Shown here piece by piece: positions 35,034-47,303 of a DNA stretch of 64,000 nucleotides. Source of the stretch: Gnetum montanum (taxonomy: Eukaryota; Streptophyta; Gnetopsida; Gnetales; Gnetaceae). The notes under the pieces are model-generated. The model ran no database searches. It saw only the letters and a list, made by a program, of their open reading frames with translations, and was not told the origin of the DNA. The stretch lies in contig MNCI01007958.1 of assembly GCA_015680685.1 (NCBI GenBank), positions 713,436-777,435 on the forward strand, read 5' to 3'. Position 1 is the stretch's first letter. Every line of letters begins with the position of its first letter. The position numbers and the translations under genes were made by a program.

Positions 35034-36297
35034 TTGGAGGAAACATCTTATAGCAAGACACCTATGTTTGATGGGATTGACTTTGCATACTGGACAACAC
35101 GAATGCAAGGATTCTTTGAATCCATGGAATTTGAAGTATGGTAGTCCATCATAGAGGAATACACTCATCTCATTGAAAGATCAACAAGCACTACACTACC
35201 AACAGATAAACAAGAGATAATTGGTCTAATGATGACAAAAATAAATTTATGTTTGATTAAAAGGCTAGGAATTATCTCTACTGTGCTCTTAGTAAATGGA
35301 ATTTGATAGAATAGGTAGATGTAAAACTTCCAAAAAGTTTTGGGAAGTTCTAGAAGCCATTTATGAGGGAACCTTAGTTGTGAAATAATCTAAAATCCTA
35401 GTCTTGCAATTTGAATATGACAAGTTGACAATGAAGGAAGATGAAAGAATCAAAGATTATTTTTCTAGGACCAATGATATAATAGCAGCTAGAGATACAA
35501 GGAAAGAGTTAACTAAAAGAGAAGTTATCATTAAAATGATTAGAAATCTACTCCCTTAATTTAGATCCAAAATCACTACCATGAAAGAAATTAGAGATTT
35601 CTCCATTCTAAAATTTGAAGAATTACAAAGAGCACTTGTAGCATATGAGATGAATCTCATTAGTGAAGGTGCTATCAAAGTAAATCTTGTAGCACTCAAG
35701 AGTTCTTCAAAAGAAAAGGAGATGTCTAATAGTGATGCAAATAGTGATGATGAACTAGCTCTCCTAACAAGAAGAGTAAAATGGCTTCTAACTAGGAAAG
35801 GTAAGAGCTTCAACCATTCAAATAGCAAGGGCAAAGAAAGAGATAAGAAAACTAGAACTTCAAATCTTGATATCACTTCTATAGAATATTGGATATGTGA
35901 TGGAAGAGGCCATGTGACCTCCAAATGTCCTAGTATTGGTAGGTTATCGAAGAAGGAGTTCATTCAAGAGGAAAAGAAGACTAAAAATATCTATACTAGC
36001 TAGGATAATGAGTATAGTGAAGAAGAAATTGATGATCCATCAACGAACTTTCATCTCATCTGCATGGCCCTTACATGTGAATATCCCTTGAAGGAATTTG
36101 AAGAATCTGAAGGTACAATTAAGGAAGGATATAACATGTTATGTGATGAAATTATTTCTTTTCAAAATTTTTGTATCAAAATACAAAAGAATTTACATAG
36201 CAAGGAAGTAGAAATAATTGAACTTAATACTGAATGCTTCACTTTAAGAAGGGAAAACTTAGACCTAAAGGCTAATTTTCAAAAGCTAACCTTATAA
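35034..36297 (+). pseudogene. Copia-type gag (UBN2-like) of element C1, decayed
   Basis: It starts at a degenerate codon (TTG at 35034) with EETSYSKTPMFDGIDFAYW, matching the 'PxFDGxNYxxW' start of Copia gag. In-frame stops and a frameshift near 35,250 follow. The better-preserved part (35581-36003) has IRDFSILKFEELQRALVAYE, an acidic-basic linker and a zinc knuckle reading YWICDGRGHVTSKC. The first cysteine has become tyrosine (compare CWVYGGRGHMAFKC in element C2, where the second one has). A coiled-coil-like tail ends at 36297. A second knuckle, CYYCGQFGHIQSHC, is at 36515-36556. Confidence 0.75.
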
Positions 36298-37119
36298 AGA
36301 GTAGGTAAGCAAGGAATTTGTAGGAATGAGGCCTAGCAATAAAAATATTACTAAAGATAAGGAGATGCCACAAGCTATGCAAAGACAAAAAAGAGATCAT
36401 AACAACAAAAGAGGAATGGAAAATGATTCTTATGGTGAAACATCCATAAGCATTTCACCTAAATGGAGATACACAAACAAGTTTGGACAACCAACATAAA
36501 TAAGAAAAACAATGTGCTATTATTGTGGACAATTTGGACATATACAATCACATTGTTACATATGATTAAGGAATTATGATTTAACCACTTGGTCTTATCA
36601 AAACAAGAGTAGAAAGCATGTATTTTAGGCTAAACACATATGGAAACCTAAGAAGCATGAGAAGGAAATGAATGAACCTATCTCTCTTTACTATAAAGAT
36701 GGAGACACAAAAAACAATCATAAAAAAACTACTTTGGATGAGGAAAAGAATATAAACAAGCATCTTGATGTCAAAAAAGGTAAACATTTGAAAAAAAACA
36801 AGGGAGGAACTCTACACAAGAGGACCTCATTATAAATAAGCTTAAGTAGGTAGCCTAGAGTAAGAAAGATAAGTATTAGTAATTATGACTAGAATTTTAT
36901 TTATTCCTTGAATTGCACCATAAATTATATGGATATTTTTTGTATATGATGTAAACATAGTATATGTAAAGTTAATCCCTCACTTTTGGTTATTCTTAGT
37001 TAAAACAACTTAATCATTCTTGGTAACATAATCTAAGACCTTATATTTTTCCATAGTTAGTTTACCTTTCCATCTTTGTATCTCAAGATCCCTAAGAAAA
37101 AACTTTTAGAGTTCAATTA

Positions 37120-37294
37120 AGATGTCTCAGTGTTTCAAGGAGATGTCTTACTAAAGACATCTTTGTTGAGAGGTCTCAATTGAAGGTAAGACATCTTAAC
37201 TATTTTATCCTTGGTTCAGGAAAGATGTCTCATTTCTTCTTAAGATGTTTCAAGCACACTGCAAAACCATATTAAGATGTCTTCCTATAAATTA
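37120..37294 (+). promoter_or_regulatory. Internal copy of the motif array plus TATA box, upstream of ORF2 (C1)
   Basis: Motif copies start at 37120, 37141, 37155, 37169 (degenerate), 37189, 37223, 37243 and 37275, with spacings 21, 14, 14, 20, 34, 20 and 32. CTATAAATTA at 37285-37294 follows directly. ORF2 begins at 37401, 107 bp after the end of the TATA box. The same architecture as in the LTR suggests a second, internal promoter. The flanking sequence is not a simple copy of the LTR. Confidence 0.5.
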
Positions 37295-37400
37295 AGTTAT
37301 TTATTTCTCATTCCCCATTTCATTTTTACCAAAGACGTCCTTCCCTAGATGACCAAGGCTTTCTTCCTACTATAGTTGAAGTCTAGTTGGCTTGGTTTCC

Positions 37401-38006
37401 ATGGCTCACAAGAAGATAGGAACTTTAAGGCTGCCATCATGAAAATCCAAGGGCACTAAAGGATCATCAACAAGAAAATCTAGTTCATATAAGCCTCAAG
37501 TTTGATTCACATATGGTCTAAACAGGTTTGAGAATAATCTTCCTATATTTATTATATATGAACAAAATATGAAGTTTTGTGAGCATCGTCAATAGGCATT
37601 GCTATCATATTTTGAGATCCTAGGATGAGCAATGATTATCTCTATGACTATGTATATTCCTGAAGTGTTAGTTAATGAGTTTTTTAGTAACATTATTGTT
37701 ACTACTGCTTCTATTAGGGCTTTTACTTCCATTTCTGGGGAAGTTATTATCCAAGTATCTCTTCAAATTTTCAACGATTTGCTTAGAATTTCTAATGTTA
37801 ATGTTTACAAGGTTGTAGTTCACACTATCGATGATATTTTTACAAACAATATCATTCCTATTACATATGATGAATTTTGTGATGCAATCTTTTGTAGCTC
37901 AATTTATCTAAGAAATGACAAAGCATATCAACATCAAATGTCTCAAAATGCCCCTACCATTTCTCTTATTGTGATGTCTAATATCATAGTCAAACGAGGT
38001 AGTTAA
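37401..38006 (+). pseudogene. Second ORF of element C1; resembles 'putative plant transposon protein' domain
   Basis: One frame starts at ATG 37401 (MAHKKIGTLRLPS) and reaches TAA at about 38,006 with four internal stops (Trp/Arg/Gln-compatible codons). It opens with a Lys/Ser-rich segment. Then comes VLVNEFFSNI...SISGEVIIQVS.QIFNDLLRI, which has the shape of the plant domain 'YPELVxEFYxNL...VxGxxxxxSxxxINxLL' (I believe Pfam PF20167). The assignment rests on pattern only. Such ORFs accompany plant retroelements; their function is unknown. It is not RT or integrase. Confidence 0.4.
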
Positions 38007-39511
38007 ATTATCTACTTCCACCACAACTATTTGTGTTATATTGTTTACTAATAGGACAACCACAAGATTTGAGGTATACTATTTGTAAGGATATGTTGGA
38101 CATGTATACCTAGGAAGGCATTTATGGAAACCCTCTTCTCATTAGCCTACTTATACATTAGGCATGTGTTTCTATTCCAGAAATTTCCATTTTCAAAGGA
38201 AAATGAAGTCTTGTTGAGTACTCTAAGAGGAGGAATATAATTCATATAGAATCCAGAGCTTTTCCATCATCTCAGGCATGTAGAAGAAAGGCACCAAAGA
38301 AATCTTCACCATCATAAGCTCTAGCTCAACTTAGATGGTCCAAGTCAATTAGTGCTTGAGAAGGGTCTTCCTTAAAGAAGGCCTTACACTCCATTGCCAA
38401 AATCATGGGAAAGATAGGAAGAATTCTCTCTTACATTTGTAAGAGAATGGATTTAGCAGGAATGCCACCTCCTCTAAGTGATCTTTAATTCGAGGATGTT
38501 AAGAATCCTCATTAGATGAAAAGTGAAGAAGATCCTAAACTTGCTAGACACTCTAAAATAACAAGGTCATCTTGAGCCTATGATTCAAGAAATGCATTAG
38601 ATTCAGAAGAACTAGTAGGAGCACTAGCATATGACTAAGGGGAGTCCATCCCTTATATTGAGTAGCTAGTATTAGATGCATTTGTGTAGGGGGGGGCGGG
38701 TGTGGGTCGTCTTTTACGAGATCTTCCAAATGATTTCAAAATAATGATACAACACAATCTTTTGAGCAGTAGGTCATGGATAGTATTTTTGATGTAGTAA
38801 CATAGTGGGAGCAAGCTATTCCCAAAACTTATCAATGCAGAGCTACTCCATCATCCTCTAGGTAGGCTCCATTTCATGATAGTCATCCTCCATCCTTTCA
38901 CTTTTGGGTGAACCTTCATCCTAGACAAGCACCAATTATAGTAGCCTTTGCTGATAATGATGATGATGACAACATTTAGCAAATCTCTTGCTCTAGTATT
39001 AGCAGTGATGATGATGAGGAAGAAATCTACATGCCTACTTATGATGTATCTAATTCTAATAATGGCACTGAGATCAATGGTTAGTAGGTTGATAGTAATT
39101 TCCTTTTTGGTGTTGTCCAAAAAGGAGGAGAGTTTTATGTTTGATGACTTTATTTTATCATACTATATGTTATATTCCTAGTGTTCAACATTTGTATTTT
39201 GTGGAGGCCACATGACTATTACATGGTTGAGATTATATGGTATAACTAATTTTATGTATATTCATGTTCTAGCATCTATTATGAGAATATGGATAGAAAT
39301 TTAGGCAAACATTTGATATGACTTATTCTTGTTAGTTTTAAAGACCACTGCTAATGAATGAGTGAATATTGACCTTTAACCCATCTTCCTTTTCCATCCT
39401 TGCTGTCATAGGAAATTTAATATTTTATCTAAGCTTGACTAATCATATATTAAAAATTATATATATGCTTATTTTAATGCTAATCCATTTTTAAAAGTTT
39501 TGGACATCACC
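38007..39511 (+). other. 3' internal region of element C1, no recognised domain
   Basis: Decayed sequence following ORF2. An acidic stretch encoded by GATGATGAT repeats at 38,955-39,025 may be the tail of the ORF2 product. No RT, RNase H or integrase signature was seen. Confidence 0.5.
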
Positions 39512-39525
39512 AAAAAGAAGGAGAT

Positions 39526-40512
39526 TGTTGACCTTTTAGTATGTCAAAACCTTGAAAAATGAAGAATTTATTAGTGTGCTTGTAAGATCTTATAGGTCTA
39601 AGGAAAGTGAATAAAGCATATTAAAGAAACCAAGAGAAGAGAATGAATTGACAAACTAGAATACTAAAGTCCAATAAGAAGATGCAAAGAATTGGAGAAA
39701 ATCCCAAGGATGCAAGACTTTTCATATCCTAAAGAAGACATCTTGGAGATTGACAAGACATCTCACACTACTATAAGACACCTCTGTAGAGAAGCTCTAA
39801 TCTTAGGCAAGACATCTCCACAAAATAGGAGACATCTCTAGTATTAATATGATGTCTTGGATAAAGATAAGACATCTCACCTAAGATGTCTCTAGATGAG
39901 TAAGATGTCTCTCTTGAAAGATGGAAAATACAATAAGACATCTCAGGCTTATATAAGATGTCTTAGCTAGCAATTTCTAGCCATTGTGTAGATTCCAATG
40001 GAGAAATGGATATGAAAAGGCTATAAAAGAAAGGGATGCCAATTGAGAAAGAACAAGCATTGTTCATGCAATCAAGTAATCATTGTATACATCTTTGGAA
40101 AATTTTTTGAACTTCATTTCTTGATCATTTTTTATTTGTTGTATTATTGAGCCAAAAAGCAAGGAATTTGAAGCTTATTTTATTTTATTCTTTGATCTTT
40201 CTATCTCCTACTATAAGCCTTGAGGGGTTGGATGTGCTTTTTAGGAGAAGACATTTTTTTGAGCTTATTGAAACCTTGAGGGGTTGGGTATGTTTCTAAG
40301 AGAAAACACCCTTAGCATAGCTTAAGATTTTCTAAAGGTTGTGATATCTTTGGAACCACATTTTTTAGGGAACAAAGTCTAGAGATATGTAAGGGTTCTA
40401 CTCTCTAAGTGTGAACATATCCAAGTTTAGGAACCACATACATCGATTGTGTAAAAATTGGGTCTTATTGGCTGGAACTTATTCAACCCCCCTTCTAAGT
40501 TTCCAATCCTTA
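39526..40512 (+). repeat. 3' LTR of Copia-type element C1
   Basis: TGTTGACCTTTTAG...CAATCCTTA, preceded by the purine tract AAAAAGAAGGAGAT. Motif copies start at 39736, 39756, 39776, 39810, 39830, 39850, 39870, 39884, 39903, 39936 and 39956. The TATA box CTATAAAAG is at 40021-40029, again 58 bp after the last copy. Confidence 0.88.
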
Positions 40513-40517
40513 ATATC

Positions 40518-41565
40518 TTGAGAAATTCCTAAGAAAATTATGAAAATAAATTGTAAAATAGGATATTTTTATGAAATTAGATATGAAATGCTATGAAATA
40601 TAAGTTAATGCATGACTAGAAAAGTAAACTTATTGTGAAATAACAAAGAAATGAAAGCTTGATTCAACATAAGAAACTCCTTCTATTAATGAAATGAAAG
40701 CTTATAGTGGATTGTTTGTCATTGAATCACATCAAGTTTGAAATGAGAGATTCTTTTATAATACTTGATAAGAGTTACATAACATAAAGCCTCTTCCTCA
40801 CTTTTAAATAGACTTGTGTTATTCTAACTTTAAAACATAACATGAATTTCATAAAATAAAACTTCTCACTTTTATCTTAACCTCATAACATGAAATTAAA
40901 CATGACTAATGACTAAAATAAAATTCTAACATAAAAATATAAGATCAATCATCTTAGAAAATGACTTGAGGGAACCATACAATTTTTAGACTATACTTAG
41001 CATCCTTATCACTTAGTATGACTCTCATCTTTAAGCTAATTTTGGGTAAAGATGAAGAGGAGATGGAAGATCAAACTTCCAATCAAGGAGAAAGACCTTT
41101 GTATCATCTTAATCCATAACATGGTGCAAGTTTTTTTTCTATTGTCTTATGATACTTATTCTTTTTGGAAGTATATTCTTGAAATGTAAATTATCATTTT
41201 TGAAAGTTAATCCTTCCTCTTTATCTTCTACCATTACTCCTTTCTCTTGAAGCTAAATAAGGATTTTGGATCATATAGAAATTTCCATGCTTTGATGATG
41301 AATTCTTCAATTCTTAAAGATCCTTTGAGCTTAAGATCAAGTTATCAAAAATACATATTAAGAGTTCTTTTTTGTTTTTGAACAATGGTTTCAATGATAT
41401 TTTCAAACCTATAGTAATTAGATAACATGGTCATTACTATGTTTACTTTTTACTTCATGGAGTTATTGAAATTGTACTTCTCTATGTTTCTAAGACATAA
41501 TTTGAGCCTCTTAAAAGGTTTAGAGGCTCACCTTTTAAGATCCTTATACTCTAAAACTTAAATCT
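40518..41565. other. AT-rich stretch without recognisable genes
   Basis: No coding or repeat structure recognised. Confidence 0.5.
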
Positions 41566-41570
41566 TACTC

Positions 41571-42404
41571 TGATGAGTGGCGAGGTACCCCTACACTCAA
41601 CCATATGAATACGAGCATTTCATGCATGATCCGGTCAAATTCCGTAGACGGACTAGTTGTGGTATCTAGATAGTTATCCTTAGGTCACAGTTCGTTGTCT
41701 TCCCATTTGGACTAGTGTTAACTTGTCACATATGGTTTAGTCTAGAGTGAGGTGTATGATGTGTTCCTATGCTAATGCTACTCCTGGGTGTAATGGAAGG
41801 TAATATTAACTAAGCTAAGAGAGAAAGGGTGAGAGAGAATCTAAGCTAGCCTAAGTGTGATGAGTATCCATTCCTTAATCACCCATACACATTTTGGACT
41901 TCATGCACGACTACCACTGGGATTACCAAGCGCAGATCCTAGGTACACTACTGGGTTACCAAGTAGTCACACTTAAATGCTTGTGATCAAGTTGTACTCA
42001 TTCCACGTTTAATAGGAGTTTAGGGTGAAGAGATATTAGCTAAGAAAGTAGTAAATAAAAATTAAGTAAATAATTAAACTAAGTGAATGCTGCAATGATG
42101 AAGTAATATCGATCATTATTTTCAGTCATGTGTGTGTCCAAGTACGTCACACTCGAATAAGGATGCCATACAATTACAATCACCACATTGCGGGCATACA
42201 CTGGGAAATAATTCTAACTCTAAGAAGGAAAAACTACAAAAGTTTGGGTAAGGAACTAAGAACTTAGTCCTAGAACAAGGAAAGTTGCCTCTTATTTATA
42301 GAAATTGAGGAGAATCGTGATACGTGATATCACAGCTAGGCTACGATATCACGGCTGCGATATCATGGCTACGATATCACAGCTAGCAAATTCATGACTC
42401 ATCA
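41571..42404 (-). repeat. Solo LTR of the Gypsy-type family (834 bp)
   Basis: TGATGAG...CTCATCA flanked by perfect TACTC duplications (41566-41570 and 42405-42409). Neither PBS nor polypurine tract adjoins it, so it is the product of LTR-LTR recombination. It is closer in sequence to the LTR at 56,818 than to those at 5.8 and 12.0 kb (shared 'gtggyaycta' region after the start). The TATA box on the minus strand is at 42291-42300. Confidence 0.92.
42291..42380 (-). promoter_or_regulatory. Promoter array of the solo LTR
   Basis: Palindrome copies: GTGATATCAC (42324), ACGATATCAC (42343), GCGATATCAT (42357) and ACGATATCAC (42371), with spacings 19, 14 and 14. All differ from GCGATATCGC mainly by CpG-type transitions. 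The gap to the TATA box is 23 bases here. Confidence 0.55.
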
Positions 42405-42409
42405 TACTC

Positions 42410-43292
42410 TCAACTCCATTTTTCTATTAGCTTCATTGCACTTATACTCTTCTTGTAAAGTGTCTTAACACTCTTTGGCTATGCTTTTTGTTACAATCTT
42501 GGCTTCAATGGTAACATTACAACTTGTACATACTATCATTTTAGCTAGAGCATGTAGCTTCATATCTTCTTGGCAATTACCTTCTTTATTTTCTAGTTGG
42601 AACATTTACAGTTAAAGGAATGACTAAACCATTATTCACAAATGATCATACTTCATTAATTTGTAATAAAGACTTAACAATATGATACCAGTAAGCAAAC
42701 TCTTAAGAGCCATTAAAAATAACACTACATCTAGGAATTTCTTTTATCACCATATTTCCTTTTAATTTTCAACAACCAATAGGTTCTAATACTACTATAA
42801 AGCTGTTCATCATCATCATCGTCATCATCGTCATCATTCTAGCATTATCTCAATAAAATGAGGTTGGTTACATGAGTTATTTTTTATCATTTGCCTTTAT
42901 AGAGAGTTATATTTTTATTTATTTGCAAATTTTTCAAATCATTTTTTCCCATGTCTTCTTTGGTCTTCCTTTTAGTGGCAGTGGCAAGTTCTTTCCTAGT
43001 TTCTACAACAATTAAGCCCTATGACTACTATACATCACATTTGGGAAATACCTTAACATCTGCAAAATCTAAAAAAGAATTCATTCATGAGATTTGGCAA
43101 GGTTTTATAATCATTTTCCAATATGATTCTAACCATTTTTCTATCATATTGAGGGTTGGGATCAGCATTAGTAGAGTTATTTTTTAGATTTTGCAGATTC
43201 TAGGGCATTAATGCAAGTTTCAAGCTTGATATTAATGTAAGTTTTAACTAATGCTGAGTTGAAAAAATTCATCATGAATAAGACTACAAGTT
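42410..43292. other. AT-rich stretch with a (TCATCG)n-like microsatellite
   Basis: 'catcatcatcgtcatcatcg' run at about 42,808-42,836; otherwise nothing recognised. Confidence 0.6.
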
Positions 43293-43297
43293 GAGAT

Positions 43298-44527
43298 TAT
43301 GGACCTTTTGGTGTGTTCAAAACATTAAGTAAAATGAAGTCAAAGGTTGTTTGCATGGCTGTGTGGTTATTGTGTTTGTAGGACTTAGTATATGGGAAAC
43401 CAAGATGAGTTGAAGAGGACAAGGAACAAACTGTTTAAAGCTCAAAGAAATAGGTCACCCACATGATCTTTAAATGAATATTCAAAGAATGTGGACAAGG
43501 GCTAGATACTGTACAAGGAAAGTTATCATCATCAAAGCATGTAGAAGATCAAGGCTATGGACAAGGAGCGATGCATTCAAAAGGCAAAGTAAGTGGAAGA
43601 AAGACATCTCTAGGAAATAGTAGATGTCTTGGCAGAATTAGAGTGAATTTAGACAAAGACCTCTTCAGAAATAGCAAGATGTATTTCTTAGACAAACACA
43701 TCTTTCATGAGGTAAAGACATCTTTACAGAATGTAGACCATGTTCAGAAAGACATCTTCCATAAGGCAAAGATGTCTTCTAGGATGGAGACTTTAAAAGA
43801 TGTCTTTCAAGAAACAAAGATGTCTTTCTGGTATTGAAGGAAATTTAGAGAGATGTCTCAGGTACAAGAAAGATGTCTCCCATGATCATTATTGATCATT
43901 AGCTAGTTGTTACATGAGTTTCGAGATGTATTTAGAAATATGGTAGCTATAAGAGGACTTGATGTGCATTGGGAAATGTGCAAGACTTGTTGTATTCATT
44001 ATATAATCATTTGTAATGATTAAATTCTCTATTGCTCCTCATTATCTTATCATTTTGGCATTGTAAAGTGTGTTTTACCTAACTGTACAAGGATTAGCAA
44101 ATTGAGTTGTAATTCTCCCTTGTAATTCTTGTTCTTATTGTCCTATGAGGTTGATGTGCTTGAGCTTGTTAGGATCCTATGGGATTAACTTGTTAATGCT
44201 GTAGTACAACACTCTGGTGTAAAGATTAAGATTGTAAAGGTTGTGGAAGCCTTGAAACCACATTTTCAAGCTTGATAGGACCTTGTGCGGTTGAGTGATT
44301 GGTGTTGCATAGAACACTCTAGAGTAGGGCTTAAAGACTATATAAGTTATGAACCATTCACCCACATTTTGAGAGCAACAAAGTGTGGAGGTGTGCTTTT
44401 GATCTACCATCTGAGTGTGGAATACCCAAGTTGGAAAACCACCTAAATTTGTATGTGCTCTTTGTTTCATAAAGGTTTGATTTGGGAAACTTATTCATTT
44501 CTCCCCTTCTAAGTTCAATGATCCACA
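43298..44527 (+). repeat. 5' LTR of Copia-type element C2
   Basis: Begins TATGGACC (right copy TGTGGACC) and ends GATCCACA. The TATA box CTATAAGAG is at 43947-43955. Confidence 0.9.
43602..43955 (+). promoter_or_regulatory. U3 motif array plus TATA box (C2, 5' LTR)
   Basis: Twelve copies of AGATGTCT/AGACATCT or one-base variants start at 43602, 43622, 43657, 43677, 43696, 43716, 43750, 43770, 43798, 43818, 43851 and 43871. They come as pairs 19-20 bp apart, with mostly 33-35 bp (once 28) between pairs. The TATA box begins 69 bp after the last copy. Confidence 0.65.
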
Positions 44528-44582
44528 AGTAGTATTAGAGCCTGGTACTCTTCTTTGTCATCATCAACTCCAAGAATGTATA

Positions 44583-46025
44583 ATGGAGGGGACATCTTAC
44601 AAAAATCCACCCAAGTTTGATGGATTTGACTTTTCCTATTAGAAAGCCAAAATGCGAGGGTTCTTCAAATCAATGGAGTTTGAAGTATGGGTGTTAATTC
44701 TGGAAGGCTACGCTCCACCCGTTGATGACACCACCGACATCATCAAGCCTCGCAACAAATGGTATCAAGAGCAAAAAGATAAGTTCATGTTTGATTCAAA
44801 AGCAAAAAATTGTTTATATTGTGCATTGAATAAATTTGAATTTAATAGGGTAGCAGTATGTAAAATGGCCAAAGAAATTTGGAAAACTTTAGAAGTTAGT
44901 TATGAAGGAACCTCTAGTGTTAAGCAATCAAAATTATTAGTTTTATAAAGAGAATATGATAAACTCAAAATGAGAGAAGGTGAACAAATCAAAGATTATT
45001 TTTCTAGAGCTAACAATCTTGTTATAGAAATTAGATGAATAGGGAAGGATATGCCTGAAAGTGATGTAATTATTAAAATGATTAGAACTCTTTAACTGGA
45101 GTTTAGACCTAAGGTCATAACCATGGAGAAAATCAGAGATTTCTTAACTCTAAAATTTGAGGAACTTCAAAGTGCTCTTATCACATATGAAATGAATCTC
45201 ATAAGTGAAGGAGCAATTCAAGAAAGACCTATTACTCTAAAAACTACCTCCAAGGAGAAGGAGGTCAATGAGCATGATGAGGGAAATGAAGATGAGATCA
45301 CTCTTCTCTCAAGGAGACTACAACAATTGCTTACAAGAAGAAACAAAGGGACATCTTAGCAACAAAAAAGACCTAATTTCTTCAAAGGTAGAGAAAGAGG
45401 TAGAAATTTTTTAAATTCTTCTAATCTAGATTTTTCTTCTATAGAATGTTGGGTTTATGGAGGAAGAGGCCATATGGCCTTCAAATGTCCTAGTGATCCA
45501 AGTGATAGCAAGGTACAACTAAGGAATAGATCCACTGATGAGGAACCAAAAAAGACCAACTTTTATACAAGTTGGGGTAATGGAGAGCAAAGTGAAGAAG
45601 AAGCATGCAACTCTTCCAAAGATTCACATCTCATATGCATGACACTTACCGATGAAGATTCCTCACTCATGGCTGAACAAGATGGTAGGTGTGACAAGAG
45701 GTATAATGAATTTAAAGAGGAAAATTTTCCTTTGCATCATTTGATTAGGAAGGCAAAGAAACTAGTACTTTCTAAGTTAGATGCTATTCATGCTAAAGTG
45801 AATGAAGAAATCTCATATATAAAAGTTGAAATTCAACAACTAACCCCTTTGAATAAGGATTACAATGAGATTCAAGAGGAAGAGACTTCTAAAAATCAAC
45901 CAAAGAATTTAGAGGAAGTAACACATACAAATGCAAGCTCAATGTCAAGCTCAAACATAGTAAGGTTTGATAATTTTGATCATAAGGATAATATTTTATT
46001 TGTGTGTAAAAAATTGTGGAAATAA
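44583..46025 (+). pseudogene. Copia-type gag (UBN2-like) of element C2, interrupted by stops
   Basis: One frame of about 480 codons from ATG 44583 to TAA 46023-46025 has five internal stops and no frameshift. It starts MEGTSYKNPPKFDGFDFSY, with the conserved Trp after it now TAG. FFKSMEFEVWVLILEGY and IWKTLEVSYEG follow, then IKDYFSRANNLV and LKFEELQSALITYEMNL: the helical core of the UBN2 gag family. The zinc knuckle near 45,450-45,490 reads CWVYGGRGHMAFKC, with the second cysteine changed to tyrosine. A Glu/Lys-rich coil forms the tail. It would form the element's capsid. Confidence 0.82.
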
Positions 46026-47290
46026 GCAAACTCTTAGCTATGATGATCAAAGTAGGATTAATGCTTGGTCTTGTCAAAAAGGCTTTGGTAAGGAAATTGT
46101 GTAGGTACCACTAAGTAAGAATGAAGGGAAGTGGAGCCTTGAAAAGAATGCAAAAAGTGATCAAGAGCTCTATCACAAGGAGCATGAACAAATAGAGACA
46201 TTACATACATGATATAATGAAAGAGAACCTAAGGATGAGGAGAAACTTCATGATAGGGGACCTCACCTCAAACTCCATTGATCTTCTCATCTAACTAGCA
46301 AGTAAGGTAAGTTAAGGTAAGTCTCTATCTCTTTGCTTTCTTGTTAATTAGGATAGTGTCTAAAAAGTTCAAAATTATCTACATCTTATCTAAATTAAAA
46401 ATGGTGGAATAAGTGTCTTGAACATTTCTTACTTTCATCCATGATATTGATATAATTGGTTTTATGAAGATTTATAATAGCACTCAATAAATTCTCTTAG
46501 ATCTTCATAGCAATTCTAGCTTGATTTCTTGTCTTGCATTTAGTCTTACTTTTTCTAAAATTCTCTTGATGATATGCTCAAAGTCTTTGGGATGTTTTTT
46601 CCATTTCTAAGATATGAAAAAATCTTTGAAAATTCTATCAATACTATTGGTTAAAAACCTAAGATCACCACAAATGAGCTTAACGTTGATCTATAGTTAT
46701 AGTTCTTTTTTATGATATTTGAATAAAGGCCAAAGATAAGCAACACATCTATAGGGGGAGCCTACTCCTCGATCATCTTGGAGGCCACCAATGTAGGTGG
46801 AGTCTTTGGAGACTATGGCCAAGAACCATAATGAGCAAGAAAAGGACTTCAAGAGGTATTTGACACTAAATTGGATGGAAAAATCTTGAATGGTTGTATT
46901 TGTTGCATATGCAGACTTTAAAAGATGCTTAACTAGATATGAATATTTGAACACTTCAAGCACCATGCACTACTAATGAATTATTGTTTTAGAGATAGGT
47001 TGCTTACTTTTCAAAGCCTTTGCTTCACTTCAAGGTTGAATTTCACTTGGATGGTTTGGTTCTGCTCTTGCCAAATTTGTGGCACCTCTTCATGGACCTA
47101 AGAAATACATACTTACTATATCTTTTTAGGATTATGAGTGCTACTTGGCTCTACATATTATTAGGATATTAAAGTTCTTTTCTAATCAATTTTGAGCATT
47201 CTATTCTTTTTTCTACTATTAAAAAAGGGGAAGAGTAGTATGATTATTTGTATGATCACTGATCCATTTTCTTAAGTGTTGAACATTACC
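46026..47290 (+). other. 3' internal region of element C2, no recognised domain
   Basis: Decayed continuation of the gag frame for about 200 bp, then non-coding sequence. No pol motif. Confidence 0.55.
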
Positions 47291-47303
47291 AGAAAGGGAA
47301 GAT

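Larger units (their letters stand above)
34025..40512 (+). mobile_element. Copia-type LTR retrotransposon without pol (element C1)
   Basis: LTRs at 34025-34978 and 39526-40512 enclose a PBS (34981-34992, TGGTATTAGAGT, close to the initiator tRNA-Met site), a decayed gag (35034-36297), a second zinc-knuckle segment (about 36.5 kb), a promoter-like motif array (37.1-37.3 kb), a second ORF (37.4-38.0 kb) and a polypurine tract (39512-39525). Flanks AAATC and ATATC match at 4 of 5 positions, fitting an old target duplication. No protease, integrase, RT or RNase H motif was found. Total length is 6,488 bp. Confidence 0.85.
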
